36,102 nucleotides of DNA, from contig CAKMJV010000037.1 in assembly GCA_927417275.1 (NCBI GenBank), positions 1 through 36,102 on the forward strand, read 5' to 3'. Shown here piece by piece: positions 15,775-24,211 of the stretch. Origin of the DNA: an uncultured Clostridia bacterium. Its GTDB lineage: Bacteria > Bacillota > Clostridia > Peptostreptococcales > Acidaminobacteraceae. The stretch's first letter is position 1. Each line of letters opens with the position of its first letter. A model generated the notes under the pieces. That model did no database searches. It saw nothing but the letters and a program-made list of their open reading frames with translations, and was not told where the DNA came from. Position numbers and translations under genes: made by a program.

Positions 15775-15820
15775 CCCAAAATTAATATTACATTAATACC
15801 TCAAATCTATAAAAAAATGC

Positions 15821-15851
15821 AAAAAAAATACTAGAGATGGCACTCTAGTAT
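15821..15851 (-). terminator. strong terminator upstream of the DAC-like gene (attenuator or sRNA terminator)
   Basis: On the minus strand ATACTAGAG (15851-15843) and CTCTAGTAT (15836-15828) pair perfectly over 9 bp with a 6-base loop, followed by eight T. It ends 47 bp before the DAC-like start codon and reads towards it. No minus-strand gene lies upstream to terminate, so it serves either a leader attenuator or a small RNA. Confidence 0.78.
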
Positions 15852-15876
15852 AAGGAATGAGCAACAAATGAATCAA
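15847..15876 (-). promoter_or_regulatory. second possible promoter overlapping the terminator stem
   Basis: On the minus strand TTGATT (15876-15871) and TATACT (15852-15847) are 18 bp apart. The -10 box forms part of one terminator arm, so RNA from here would begin inside the hairpin and escape termination. It offers a terminator-independent route to the DAC-like gene, or the palindrome could act as a DNA operator. Confidence 0.4.
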
Positions 15877-15949
15877 TCGAGCATGTAACATAGGGATTTT
15901 CAGAGGGAGGTACAAACCCATTGAAACAAATTGCTTTTCATTAACTATA

Positions 15950-15979
15950 ATTTTAGCACATCCCTAAATACGATTTCAA
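15950..15979 (-). promoter_or_regulatory. promoter for the leader/sRNA
   Basis: On the minus strand TTGAAA (15979-15974) and TAAAAT (15955-15950) are 18 bp apart. It would start RNA near 15943. Confidence 0.5.
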
Positions 15980-15995
15980 TAAATATTCTTAAAAT

Positions 15996-16025
15996 TTGTG
16001 AATTAGATATTTTGAAAGGTATAAT
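15996..16025 (+). promoter_or_regulatory. sigma-A promoter for the HDOD gene
   Basis: TTGTGA (15996-16001) and a perfect TATAAT (16020-16025) are 18 bp apart, 54 bp before the HDOD start. It faces away from the leader RNA promoter in the same intergenic region. Confidence 0.65.
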
Positions 16026-16079
16026 GAAGGGTATATTGAAGAGTAAGCATAGAAATAATATATAAGTGAGGCCTATAGG

Positions 16080-17249
16080 ATGAAAAAAGTCTTGATTATT
16101 ACCCAGGACAATGAATATGTCAACAGGATTTTACAGCGAATATCAAATGAGCGATATGATATTTCACATGCGATAGATGGAACGGATGCGCTAATTAAAA
16201 TGGAAGATTGCCATTATGACGTTGCAATCGTCGATCTCTCAAATGATGAAAATGAGCAAAGTGTTTTAGCGGCACTGAGTAAACAGTATCCCACGACCAT
16301 TCGGGTCTCAGTATCTGAAGTCAATGCAAATTTTGAACATTATATGCCCAAAAAAATGAATCACACTCAATTTCAATGTAGCAAAAACATTAACATTGAT
16401 GAACTTTTTAATCTTATTGATAAAGTAATTGAAATAGATGGCAAGGTGAAAAACAGGAAACTCATAAATCTTATGTCTAATTTAAAACATTTGCCAACCA
16501 TTCCTCACGTCTACTTTGAACTCAGTGCTATGATTATGGATAATGCATCCATCGAGGAAATTGCACACAAACTTGAAGGGGATCCTGCAATCACTTCTAA
16601 TATCTTAAAAATGGCAAATACAGCTTTTTATAATGCAAAAACAGGGTCTATAAGGCAAGCCATTATGTATATTGGACTTATCAATGTAAAGAATATCATT
16701 TTAACCAATGCAGTTTTTGGAAATGATGGCTTAGATCCGAAGACACGAGATATTCACTGGGAGCATGTAGGGCTTACGAATAAGTTGCTCAACGCCTTTT
16801 ATTTTGAACTTTTGGGAAAAAAACTGAACAACAATATTTCTTCTGTAGGATTATTGCATGACATTGGCAGCGTCGTGTTGATGAGTAATTACCCAGTTGA
16901 GTTTAATCAAATCGTAAAAGAAGTTAACGAAAACAGAGCATTGAGGTTTAGAACGCTTGAAAAAGAACGCATTGGATTTGCCCATGAAGAACTAGGTGGT
17001 TATCTATTAGATTTGTGGGGACTCCCATACCCGATAATCGAAGCAGCGCTATGTCATCATGATCCACTGAATCCATCTATTATCAATCAAGAGTTGGTAA
17101 TGGCTGTTCATCTCTGTAATTATTATGCTTGGGAAGCGATGACGGTCAAAAAGTATGATAATTACTTAGAAGAAGCTGTTTTTCCGATTTTAGGCATTAC
17201 CAAACATCGATTTGAGATGTTTTTTGAAGCAATCATGAAAAAAAAGTGA
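16080..17249 (+). CDS. response-regulator-like protein with HDOD output domain
   Basis: Cytoplasmic signalling protein of 389 residues. Residues 1 to about 115 resemble a receiver domain: hydrophobic strand KVLIIT, Asp10, and the probable phospho-acceptor Asp52 in VAIVDLS. The usual acidic pair is reduced to one Asp and the C-terminal Lys region is unclear, so phosphorylation is uncertain. Residues about 140-345 form an HDOD domain (LPTIPHVYFEL at its start, then GLLHDIGSVVL). HDOD proteins regulate signalling and are not usually phosphodiesterases. ATG start with GAGG 8 bp upstream. Monocistronic: it has its own promoter and a strong terminator. Together with the GGDEF-EAL protein it indicates second-messenger signalling. 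Confidence 0.85.
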   Translation: MKKVLIITQDNEYVNRILQRISNERYDISHAIDGTDALIKMEDCHYDVAIVDLSNDENEQSVLAALSKQYPTTIRVSVSEVNANFEHYMPKKMNHTQFQCSKNINIDELFNLIDKVIEIDGKVKNRKLINLMSNLKHLPTIPHVYFELSAMIMDNASIEEIAHKLEGDPAITSNILKMANTAFYNAKTGSIRQAIMYIGLINVKNIILTNAVFGNDGLDPKTRDIHWEHVGLTNKLLNAFYFELLGKKLNNNISSVGLLHDIGSVVLMSNYPVEFNQIVKEVNENRALRFRTLEKERIGFAHEELGGYLLDLWGLPYPIIEAALCHHDPLNPSIINQELVMAVHLCNYYAWEAMTVKKYDNYLEEAVFPILGITKHRFEMFFEAIMKKK

Positions 17250-17257
17250 TATTTTAT

Positions 17258-17305
17258 GGTCATTCGAGGTGAAATTTGATATCATAGACCTCGGATGACC
17301 TTTTT
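17258..17305 (+). terminator. intrinsic terminator after the HDOD gene
   Basis: GGTCATTCGAGGT (17258-17270) pairs with ACCTCGGATGACC (17288-17300) over 13 bp with one G-U pair, followed by TTTTT. Confidence 0.88.
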
Positions 17306-17338
17306 AATGAAGCGTTAAAAAATGAAGGGAGCAATATT

Positions 17339-18082
17339 ATGTCAAATAAAGTATTAGCAAAAGTAAATGGTAGAGAAATAACGGAAACAGATTTAAATGC
17401 ATTTTTTCAAACATTAGGCCAACAAATACAAGGACAATTTCAAGGCGAACAAGGCATGCAACGCCTTTTAGATGAGTTGATTTATCAAGAGTTGTTTTAT
17501 GCTGAGGCAGTTGACACAAAATTAGAGGAAACGGATGCCTTTAAAGCAGAACTTCAAAAGATGAAAGAAAACTTATTAAAACAATACAACATTAAGAATT
17601 TGGTTGAAAGCGTAAATGTTGAGAATGATGAAATTAGTACGTTTTACGCTGAAAATCCTCATTTTTTTGCTGGACAAGCGCAAGTTCAAGCATCACACAT
17701 TCTCGTTGAAACAGAAGAAGAAGCGAATGAAGTACGTGAAGCTTTAAATAAGGGCATGGCATTTGCAGAAGCGGCAACGCAGTACTCAAAGTGTCCTTCA
17801 AACCAACAAGGTGGCGATTTGGGTATGTTCCAAAAGGGACAAATGGTACCAGAGTTTGAAGCAGCGGCTTTTGAACTGAAAATGAATGAAATTTCAAATC
17901 CTGTTAAAACACAATTTGGGTATCACATCATTTTAAAAACAGCTGAACAAGAAGCCTCAACTCAACCGCTTGAAGCAGTACGTGATCAAATTGGACATCA
18001 GTTATTGGTTCAAAAGCAAAATGCAGCTTATCTATCAAAAGTGGAAGATTTAAAATCTAAATACACCGTTGAGAGATTATAA
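17339..18082 (+). CDS. parvulin-type peptidyl-prolyl isomerase
   Basis: PpiC/rotamase family, 247 residues. An N-terminal SurA-like helical chaperone segment (VLAKVNGREITETDLNAFF at residues 4-22) precedes the parvulin domain (about 113-205), with QASHILVETEEEA, a GGDLGMFQKGQMVPEFE loop and FGYHIILK. No signal peptide or lipobox is visible, so it is probably cytoplasmic, unlike PrsA. The ATG has GAAGGGAG upstream. It lies 29 bp before yhaM; prsA and yhaM are also near each other in Bacillus subtilis as I recall, so the pairing may be old. Confidence 0.9.
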   Translation: MSNKVLAKVNGREITETDLNAFFQTLGQQIQGQFQGEQGMQRLLDELIYQELFYAEAVDTKLEETDAFKAELQKMKENLLKQYNIKNLVESVNVENDEISTFYAENPHFFAGQAQVQASHILVETEEEANEVREALNKGMAFAEAATQYSKCPSNQQGGDLGMFQKGQMVPEFEAAAFELKMNEISNPVKTQFGYHIILKTAEQEASTQPLEAVRDQIGHQLLVQKQNAAYLSKVEDLKSKYTVERL

Positions 18083-18111
18083 TATTTTATCGCATGTAAG
18101 GAGTGATGTCT

Positions 18112-19071
18112 GTGCTAATAAAAGATTTTAAAGTGGGCGAAGAAGTCACGGGCTATTATCTCGTGAAAGCAAAAAACGTTAAAACGTCGAGCGCGAACAA
18201 ACCTTACATTGATTTTACGCTCCAAGATATTACCGGTGAAGTTAATGCTAAACTCTGGGATGTTAAAGGCGATGTAGAAGCGCAATACAATCCAGGTGAA
18301 GTCGTTAAAATTATGGGTACGGTCACACAATGGCAACAATCAGTACAACTAAAACTCATAAAAATTAGAGCACTTTTAGCCGAAGATGATGTGGACTTTA
18401 GTCAGTTCATTCCTACAGCGCCGATTGATGCACAAGTGATGTTAGATGAAATTTTGTCTTTTGTACATGAAATGGTTTCTGAAGATGTAAGGCGATTGGT
18501 CTTAGCGCTCATCGATGAATATAAAGCACCGTTGATGTATTATCCGGCAGCTAAATCAAATCATCATGCCATCAAATCTGGTTTGTTGTATCATATTTTA
18601 AGGATGCTTAGAACGGCAAAAGGCCTCGGTCAAGTCTATAAAAATGTGAATCTCGATTTGGTGTATGCAGGGATCATTTTACATGATATTGAGAAAATAA
18701 ATGAAATGGACGCCACTGAAGTGGGCGTGGTTGAAGGGTATACTAAGGAAGGACAACTTCTGGGGCATATAATCATGGGCATAAAGCGCATCGATAAAAC
18801 CGCAGAGACGTTAGGTATAGATCCTGAACTCTCACTGTTGATTCAGCATTTAATATTGACGCATCATTACGAGCCTGACTTTGGCAGTCCTAAAAAACCT
18901 TTAATACCTGAAGGTGAATTGTTACATTACATCGATATGATCGATGCGCGTATGTACGATATGAACAAGGCGTTAAGAGATGTTGAAATCGAGCAGTTTA
19001 GCGATCCGATTTTTGTACTCGATCGTCGAAGACTCTATAAATCTAAATACAGTGTAAGTGAAGAATCATAA
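18112..19071 (+). CDS. yhaM: YhaM-family 3'-5' exoribonuclease (OB fold plus HD domain)
   Basis: Expected 3'-to-5' exonuclease acting on RNA or single-stranded DNA in the cytoplasm. At 319 residues the length is close to Bacillus YhaM. Residues about 1-90 form an OB-type nucleic-acid-binding fold (YIDFTLQDITGEVNAKLWDV). The HD domain (about 145-290) has NHHAIKSGLLYHI, ILHDIEKI and LILTHHYEPDFG with the metal-binding His/Asp residues. The GTG at 18112 is chosen because AAGGAG lies 8 bp upstream; the nearby ATG at 18106 is only 2 bp from that site. A bidirectional terminator follows. Confidence 0.9.
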   Translation: MLIKDFKVGEEVTGYYLVKAKNVKTSSANKPYIDFTLQDITGEVNAKLWDVKGDVEAQYNPGEVVKIMGTVTQWQQSVQLKLIKIRALLAEDDVDFSQFIPTAPIDAQVMLDEILSFVHEMVSEDVRRLVLALIDEYKAPLMYYPAAKSNHHAIKSGLLYHILRMLRTAKGLGQVYKNVNLDLVYAGIILHDIEKINEMDATEVGVVEGYTKEGQLLGHIIMGIKRIDKTAETLGIDPELSLLIQHLILTHHYEPDFGSPKKPLIPEGELLHYIDMIDARMYDMNKALRDVEIEQFSDPIFVLDRRRLYKSKYSVSEES

Positions 19072-19077
19072 AGAAAA

Positions 19078-19119
19078 GGCGTGTCAAAAGTGGATTTATA
19101 TAATCACTTTTGGCGCGCC
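19078..19119. terminator. bidirectional terminator between yhaM and the SEC-C gene
   Basis: GGCGTGTCAAAAGTG (19078-19092) pairs with CACTTTTGGCGCGCC (19105-19119) over 15 bp with two G-U pairs. It has TTTATATTT on the plus side and, on the minus strand, a CTTTTCTTT run, so it can serve both converging genes. Confidence 0.82.
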
Positions 19120-19140
19120 TTTATATTTGATGTGAAACCA

Positions 19141-19653
19141 CTATGCCGTCTCTTTATCAATACAGCATTTTTTATATTTTTTACCACTGCCACATGGACA
19201 TGGATCATTTCTACCGATTTTGTTTTCGATACGAACGGTAACCGTTTCCACATAATTTCTTTTGATTTCTTTCTGTTGTTCTTTGGTTAAAATTTGATCC
19301 CAAGCAGGAATGGTGTAAAGCCACTCCGCTTTTGCTTTGTGCATGTTAAAGTAGAGTTTTTCAAAATCTATGGTGTAGTTAAGCTCTGATTCTTCCGTAA
19401 TCGCATCCAGATCGACTGTTTCTTTTAGACTCGTCTGGATCCCATCGATAAAGCCGATGGATAATACCGGTTCGAATTCATATTTTTCTCCAAAAGATTT
19501 TAGTGTGCCCTCAATTTTGTCGCTTTTACTTAGTAAGATATCTTCATAGATGCTTTTTTCTTGAGCCAAATAAGCATTCCAAAATTCGTCTGTCTGCGCT
19601 TGTGTCAAGCCTTTACCTTCGAGAATTGCGTTCCATTGTGCAAATAATGACAT
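19141..19653 (-). CDS. SEC-C motif protein of unknown function
   Basis: A 170-residue soluble protein ending in the zinc-binding SEC-C motif [17 protein letters not shown] (Cys152, Cys154, Cys163, Cys164). The same motif ends SecA and many uncharacterised proteins. The first 140 residues are mostly helical and acidic, with no family I recognise. A strong AAAGGAGG precedes the ATG. The gene is monocistronic, with a promoter shared back to back with the carboxypeptidase gene. Confidence 0.82.
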   Translation of the reverse strand: MSLFAQWNAILEGKGLTQAQTDEFWNAYLAQEKSIYEDILLSKSDKIEGTLKSFGEKYEFEPVLSIGFIDGIQTSLKETVDLDAITEESELNYTIDFEKLYFNMHKAKAEWLYTIPAWDQILTKEQQKEIKRNYVETVTVRIENKIGRNDPCPCGSGKKYKKCCIDKETA

Positions 19654-19683
19654 TTGGTACCTCCTTTTAAAATTCCAAAAATA

Positions 19684-19735
19684 AGTCTATCATACTCATT
19701 AAAAGGTTTCAACATTTATATTTTTTTGTTATAAT
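19684..19735. promoter_or_regulatory. divergent promoters sharing one -35 hexamer
   Basis: TTTCAA at 19707-19712 reads TTGAAA on the minus strand. Plus direction: TTTCAA, 17 bp, TATAAT (19730-19735), towards the carboxypeptidase gene. Minus direction: TTGAAA, 17 bp, TAGACT (19689-19684), towards the SEC-C gene. Two polymerases could not use the shared hexamer at once. Confidence 0.6.
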
Positions 19736-19789
19736 CGTAAGGTATTCGGGTAAAGTCAAATCAGCACTGTGTTTGAAAGGAGAATTACT

Positions 19790-21295
19790 ATGATCCACTT
19801 CGAAGAAGCATTAAATCGTTTTAAAGAAGCACAACACAAAATGAAAGCCCTTGGATATTCAACCTCTATGCTTTTTTGGGATGCCTCAACAGGTGCGCCA
19901 AAGAGTGGTGCAGAAGTAAGAAGTCAAGCAATTGGTGTTTTAAGTGGGTATCAGTACCAGTTAATGGTGAACGATCAAATGGAACAAGACTTAAACACTT
20001 TGATGGCGAACTTAGAAGCACTTAATGAAATCGATCGCGTCATCGTAAAAGATACAAAAAAAGAGTATGATAAGATGACGAAAATTCCGATGGAAGAATA
20101 TCAAAAATACAACATGCTTATTTCAAAATCCTCAATGGTGTGGGAAGATGCCAAAGAAAAATCTGATTTTGAGATGTTTAAGCCCTATTTGACAGAGGTG
20201 ATAGACTATTTGCTTAAATTTGCTGAATATAGAGGCTATGAAGGTCATCCTTATAATCTTTATATCGGTGATTTTGAAGAGGGTATGACCGTCGATCAAC
20301 TCAATGTGTTTTTTGATGAACTCAGAGCACGGATTGTTCCTCTTCTTAAAAAAATAGCCGATAAAAACAAGCAGATAGATACGGCGTTTTTGAATCGATC
20401 GTATCCAGTGCACTTGCAAGACGAAGTTTCAAGGTCGCTCCTTGAGCAAATGGGTTTTAATCTTGAAAAAGGGTTATTAAAAGAAAGTGTACATCCATTT
20501 ACCATGGGTGTCGACATCGATGATGTGCGTCTTACGACGCATTATTATGAAAATGATCTCGCTTCTGCGTTATTTAGCACAGCGCACGAAGGGGGACATG
20601 CCATTTACGAGCAAAATTTTTCTAAAGATTTACAAGGAACCATGCTTGCAAATGGTGCGTCAAATGGATTTCATGAGTCTCAATCCAGAATTTATGAGAA
20701 TAACTTTTGTAAAAGTGAGGCGTATCTGCCAAATCTATTAAGTCGATTGCAAACTGTTTTTCCAGAGCAATTGGGCGATGTATCCGCACAAGCGTTTTAC
20801 GAAGCCATCAACCGTGTGGAACCTTCATTTATTCGCATTGAAGCAGACGAACTTACTTACTCGCTGCATATCATGATGCGTTATGAAATAGAACTCGGGC
20901 TGATCGATGGCAGTATCAAAGTTGAAGATTTACCAACGGTTTGGAATCAAAAGGTGAAAGATTATCTGGGCATAACGCCGCCAGATGATGCAAAAGGTGT
21001 TTTACAAGATGTGCATTGGTCAGAAGGTCTCTTTGGCTATTTTCCAACCTATGCATTAGGCAGTGCATATGCTGCTCAAATTGCCCACTATATGGGTAAA
21101 GAAATCGATGTGGACCACTGCTTGAAAGCAGGCGATTTTAAACCATTGACCACATGGCTTAATGAAAAAGTGCATCAATATGGTGCGCTGAAAAAACCAA
21201 ATGTACTGAGTGAAATGATCACGGGTGAGCGTTTGAACTCAAAATACTATTGTGACTATTTAGAGGCAAAGTACTCTAAAATCTATAATTTATAG
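19790..21295 (+). CDS. M32 metallocarboxypeptidase (Taq type)
   Basis: Cytoplasmic zinc carboxypeptidase (501 residues, normal length) that removes C-terminal residues from peptides. The zinc site HEGGH (His266-Glu267-His270) is followed by HESQSRIYEN, the second M32 signature. The GYFPTYALGSAYAAQ motif near the C-terminus is also conserved. The ATG at 19790 has AAAGGAG 7 bp upstream; a GTG seven codons earlier has no better signal. It lies 9 bp before the phosphofructokinase gene in one transcript. Confidence 0.93.
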   Translation: MIHFEEALNRFKEAQHKMKALGYSTSMLFWDASTGAPKSGAEVRSQAIGVLSGYQYQLMVNDQMEQDLNTLMANLEALNEIDRVIVKDTKKEYDKMTKIPMEEYQKYNMLISKSSMVWEDAKEKSDFEMFKPYLTEVIDYLLKFAEYRGYEGHPYNLYIGDFEEGMTVDQLNVFFDELRARIVPLLKKIADKNKQIDTAFLNRSYPVHLQDEVSRSLLEQMGFNLEKGLLKESVHPFTMGVDIDDVRLTTHYYENDLASALFSTAHEGGHAIYEQNFSKDLQGTMLANGASNGFHESQSRIYENNFCKSEAYLPNLLSRLQTVFPEQLGDVSAQAFYEAINRVEPSFIRIEADELTYSLHIMMRYEIELGLIDGSIKVEDLPTVWNQKVKDYLGITPPDDAKGVLQDVHWSEGLFGYFPTYALGSAYAAQIAHYMGKEIDVDHCLKAGDFKPLTTWLNEKVHQYGALKKPNVLSEMITGERLNSKYYCDYLEAKYSKIYNL

Positions 21296-21304
21296 GAGGA
21301 ACAC

Positions 21305-22531
21305 ATGCATAAAGAAGTTTTAAGAGGCAATTTACTGGTCGCTCAAGGTGGCGGACCAACAGCGGTGATTAATCAATCCATGGTAGGCGTTGTATTAGAG
21401 GCAAAGAAATACCCACAAGTTGAGCGCATTTACGGTGCGGTTCACGGCGTTGAGGGCATCGTAAATGAAGAGTTTATGGACCTTACGAGAGAAACGGTGG
21501 CAAATTTAGAAGCGGTAGCTGCAACACCTTCTTCAGCGTTGTTATCGACACGCGTTAAGCCAACACCTGAATTTTGTGCAAAAATGTTTGAATCCATGAA
21601 AGCACACAACATTCGTTTCTTCTTTTATATCGGTGGAAACGATTCCTCTGATACAGTAAGAATCGTTAATGAAGAAGCTAAAAAGCAAAATTATGATTTT
21701 AGAGCGGTTCATATTCCTAAAACAGTGGATAATGACCTCGTTATTAACGACCATACACCAGGTTTTGGATCGGCAGCAAGATATGTTGCTTCTGCTTTTG
21801 CAGGTATTAACTATGACAACAAAGCACTTGCAGGCGTTTACATCGGCGTAATCATGGGCAGACATGCAGGTTTTTTAACAGGCGCTGCTGCACTGGGTAA
21901 AGTATACGAAGATGACGGTCCACACTTAATCTATTTCCCTGAAAGACCATTTGTTATCGAAAACTTCTTGGCTGACGTCAAAGCGGTATATGAAAAGCAT
22001 GGCAGATGTATCGTCGCAGTTTCTGAAGGCATTCAAGATGAGAAAGGCGAAGCCATCGTTACGAAGTTACAAGAAAACGTTGAAAGAGATGCACATGGTA
22101 ACGTACAACTATCTGGTACAGGTGCACTAGGCGATTTATTGGTTGCTGAAGTTAAAGCAAAATTAGGCATCGGCCGTGTTCGTGCGGATACTTTGGGTTA
22201 TATGCAGCGTTCATTCTTAGGCTGTGTATCTGATACAGATCAAAAAGAAGCGAGAGAAGTGGCTGAAAAAGCGGTTCAATTTGCGCTTATTGACAACTTA
22301 GATGGTTCTGTTGTAATGGAGAGAACAGGCGATTACGCAATCGACTTTAGACTCGTTGACCTTAAAGAAATTGCTGCAAAAACAAAACACATGCCAGATA
22401 CATTTATAAATGAAGCGGGTAACAATGTAACTGAAGCGTTTATCAAATACGCAAAACCACTGATCGGTAGTGGCTTTAATCCAGGCGCAAAATTAAGATC
22501 GCCTATGATTGCACCAATCTTAAAAAAATAG
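21305..22531 (+). CDS. pfp: pyrophosphate-dependent 6-phosphofructokinase
   Basis: Glycolytic enzyme phosphorylating fructose 6-phosphate, using PPi rather than ATP. The donor-specificity residues point to PPi: Asp113 in GGNDSSDT (ATP enzymes have Gly) and Lys139 in PKTVDNDL (ATP enzymes usually have Gly). Other landmarks are GGGPTAVIN, GFGSAARYVAS and MGRHAGFL. At 408 residues it belongs to the long group. AGGAGG precedes the ATG. PPi-PFK makes the step reversible and saves ATP, common in fermentative anaerobes. A terminator follows. Confidence 0.93.
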   Translation: MHKEVLRGNLLVAQGGGPTAVINQSMVGVVLEAKKYPQVERIYGAVHGVEGIVNEEFMDLTRETVANLEAVAATPSSALLSTRVKPTPEFCAKMFESMKAHNIRFFFYIGGNDSSDTVRIVNEEAKKQNYDFRAVHIPKTVDNDLVINDHTPGFGSAARYVASAFAGINYDNKALAGVYIGVIMGRHAGFLTGAAALGKVYEDDGPHLIYFPERPFVIENFLADVKAVYEKHGRCIVAVSEGIQDEKGEAIVTKLQENVERDAHGNVQLSGTGALGDLLVAEVKAKLGIGRVRADTLGYMQRSFLGCVSDTDQKEAREVAEKAVQFALIDNLDGSVVMERTGDYAIDFRLVDLKEIAAKTKHMPDTFINEAGNNVTEAFIKYAKPLIGSGFNPGAKLRSPMIAPILKK

Positions 22532-22561
22532 TTTAGACCCTGCATTTTTTAAGTTAAAATG

Positions 22562-22599
22562 ACATGCCATATAAACAGTAATTTGTTTATGTGGCATGT
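22562..22599 (+). terminator. hairpin terminator after pfp
   Basis: ACATGCCATATAAACA (22562-22577) pairs with TGTTTATGTGGCATGT (22584-22599) over 16 bp with one G-U pair and a 6-base loop, followed by TTCATTTT. The T-run is modest but the stem is strong. It isolates the murE operon from pfp. Confidence 0.75.
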
Positions 22600-22703
22600 T
22601 TCATTTTAATGTAAACAATTTTAATTTTGCTTGCAATTTCAAGGCTTCTATGACAAGATATAGGTATTGATTATTTATAAAAGTATCATACTGGGAGGCG
22701 TCT

Positions 22704-24188
22704 ATGTTAGTATCGGAGTGCTTAGAGGGCTTACACCATTCAGTCATAAAAGGCGACTTAAATTGTACCGTAAATAAAATTGCTTTTGACTCTAGAGAAG
22801 TATGTCAAGGGACATTATTTGTAGCGATAAAGGGTTTTTCTGTAGATGGACACGATTATATAAAAAAGGCGATTGATCGAGGTGCGTGTGCCGTGATCGT
22901 GGAAAAAGAAATAGAAGTTGTTGAACCGATTACGGTGATTCGAGTAACACAATCGCGTTTAGCACTTGCTTGTGTATCTGCTAATTTTTATCATAGACCA
23001 TCGGAAAAGTTGAATATGGTGGGTATAACAGGTACAAATGGGAAGACGTCCATCACGTATTTAATACGTGCGATTTTAGAGGTGGCACAAAAACAAACGG
23101 GCATCATCGGTACCATAGGGAACACCATAGGAAACGTAAAGTTGGAAACGAAGAATACGACACCTGAGTCGTTAACGCTTCAGGGCATTTTAAACGATAT
23201 GGTGAATGCTTCTATGGACTACTGTTTGATGGAGGTTTCATCACATGCGCTGGATTTAAATCGCGTGGCATTTTGTCGATTTGATACAGGCATCTATACA
23301 AATTTAACGCCGGACCACTTGGAACTCCATAAAGATATGGACAGTTATTTTGAAGCGAAAGCAAAACTCTTTGGCATGACCAGTCAAGCGAACATCATAA
23401 ATAGAGACGATGCCTATGGCGCGCTTTTGATTGAGCGATTAAAAATCGAAAACAAAACACGTGTTGTGACCTATGGACTTGAACCAAATGCAGATGTTTT
23501 TGCATCTGATATACGTTATGCCTTTAATGAAACTAAATTCATAGCACATACGCCCAAAGGGGATGTGGCCATACAAATTCAGATTCCAGGTGAAATCTAC
23601 GTTTATAATGCACTTGCCGCGATTGCTTGGGCAGTAGCGGAGGACTTTTCACTGGATATTATCGCGCAAGGCATCGCGTCGCTTAGTGGCGTAAAAGGTA
23701 GATTTGAAACCGTTTACGATGCAGAGGACAAAAAAGTAGTGATTGATTTTGCGCATACCGAAGACGGTTTGCAAAAAGCGCTTCAGACGCTACGCCCATT
23801 TGCTAAAAATAGACTGTTATTGGTTTTTGGCGTCTATGCGGCACCAGGTGCACTTGGACACAGTAAGCGGATCGGCATGGGTAAAGTCGCTGCGGATTAT
23901 GCAGACTTTAGTTTCCTTACATCGGATAATCCAAAAGAGCAAGATCCAATGACCATTTTAAAGGATGTTGCAGAAGCGATAGAGGCAAATAATGGCAGGT
24001 ATCTCGCAGTAGTAGATCGACAGCAAGCCATCGAACAAGCACTTGAGCAAATGGTTTCAGGTGATATTTTACTGATATCGGGAAAAGGCCATGAAACGGC
24101 GCAAGTAATTGGTAAAGTAGATGTGCCATTTAATGAAACGGAAATCGTTAGAGCGAAAATGAAGGCCCTTAAAGATTCTGGAAATTGA
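22704..24188 (+). CDS. murE: UDP-MurNAc-tripeptide synthetase (MurE)
   Basis: Mur ligase of 494 residues that adds the third amino acid to UDP-MurNAc-L-Ala-D-Glu. The ATP loop GITGTNGKTS (about 108-117), the GTIGNTIG region, MEVSSHALDLNR and the C-terminal ISGKGHE are all present. The specificity motif near residues 408-415 reads DNPKEQDP. DAP-adding enzymes normally have Arg at the fourth position to bind the DAP carboxylate; here it is Lys411, so L-lysine or another diamino acid is possible. GGGAGG precedes the ATG. It is the first of six tightly packed genes rather than part of a dcw cluster. I see no clear promoter in the 100 bp upstream; ATGACA with TATAAA at 20 bp spacing is too loose to annotate. 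Confidence 0.9.
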   Translation: MLVSECLEGLHHSVIKGDLNCTVNKIAFDSREVCQGTLFVAIKGFSVDGHDYIKKAIDRGACAVIVEKEIEVVEPITVIRVTQSRLALACVSANFYHRPSEKLNMVGITGTNGKTSITYLIRAILEVAQKQTGIIGTIGNTIGNVKLETKNTTPESLTLQGILNDMVNASMDYCLMEVSSHALDLNRVAFCRFDTGIYTNLTPDHLELHKDMDSYFEAKAKLFGMTSQANIINRDDAYGALLIERLKIENKTRVVTYGLEPNADVFASDIRYAFNETKFIAHTPKGDVAIQIQIPGEIYVYNALAAIAWAVAEDFSLDIIAQGIASLSGVKGRFETVYDAEDKKVVIDFAHTEDGLQKALQTLRPFAKNRLLLVFGVYAAPGALGHSKRIGMGKVAADYADFSFLTSDNPKEQDPMTILKDVAEAIEANNGRYLAVVDRQQAIEQALEQMVSGDILLISGKGHETAQVIGKVDVPFNETEIVRAKMKALKDSGN

Positions 24189-24211
24189 TATAAACAAGGA
24201 AGGTGAGAACC

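Larger units (their letters stand above)
15821..15943 (-). ncRNA. candidate leader RNA or small RNA, about 120 nt
   Basis: Bounded by a promoter (15979-15950) and the terminator at 15851-15821. The predicted RNA can form a long-range stem: TCAAT then GGG (near 15925-15917) with CCC (15894-15892) and ATTGA (near 15878-15874), plus an outer GCAA/TTGC closure. No open reading frame of note. It matches no riboswitch, 6S, SRP or tmRNA consensus that I can recall. The 5' end is inferred from promoter spacing. It may be a riboswitch-like leader of the DAC-like gene or an independent sRNA. Confidence 0.45.

Noticed and set aside
15821..15943. Known riboswitch (c-di-AMP ydaO, c-di-GMP GEMM, T-box) upstream of the DAC-like gene
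   Set aside because: None of the consensus elements I know for these classes is present on either strand; kept only as an unnamed leader or sRNA candidate.
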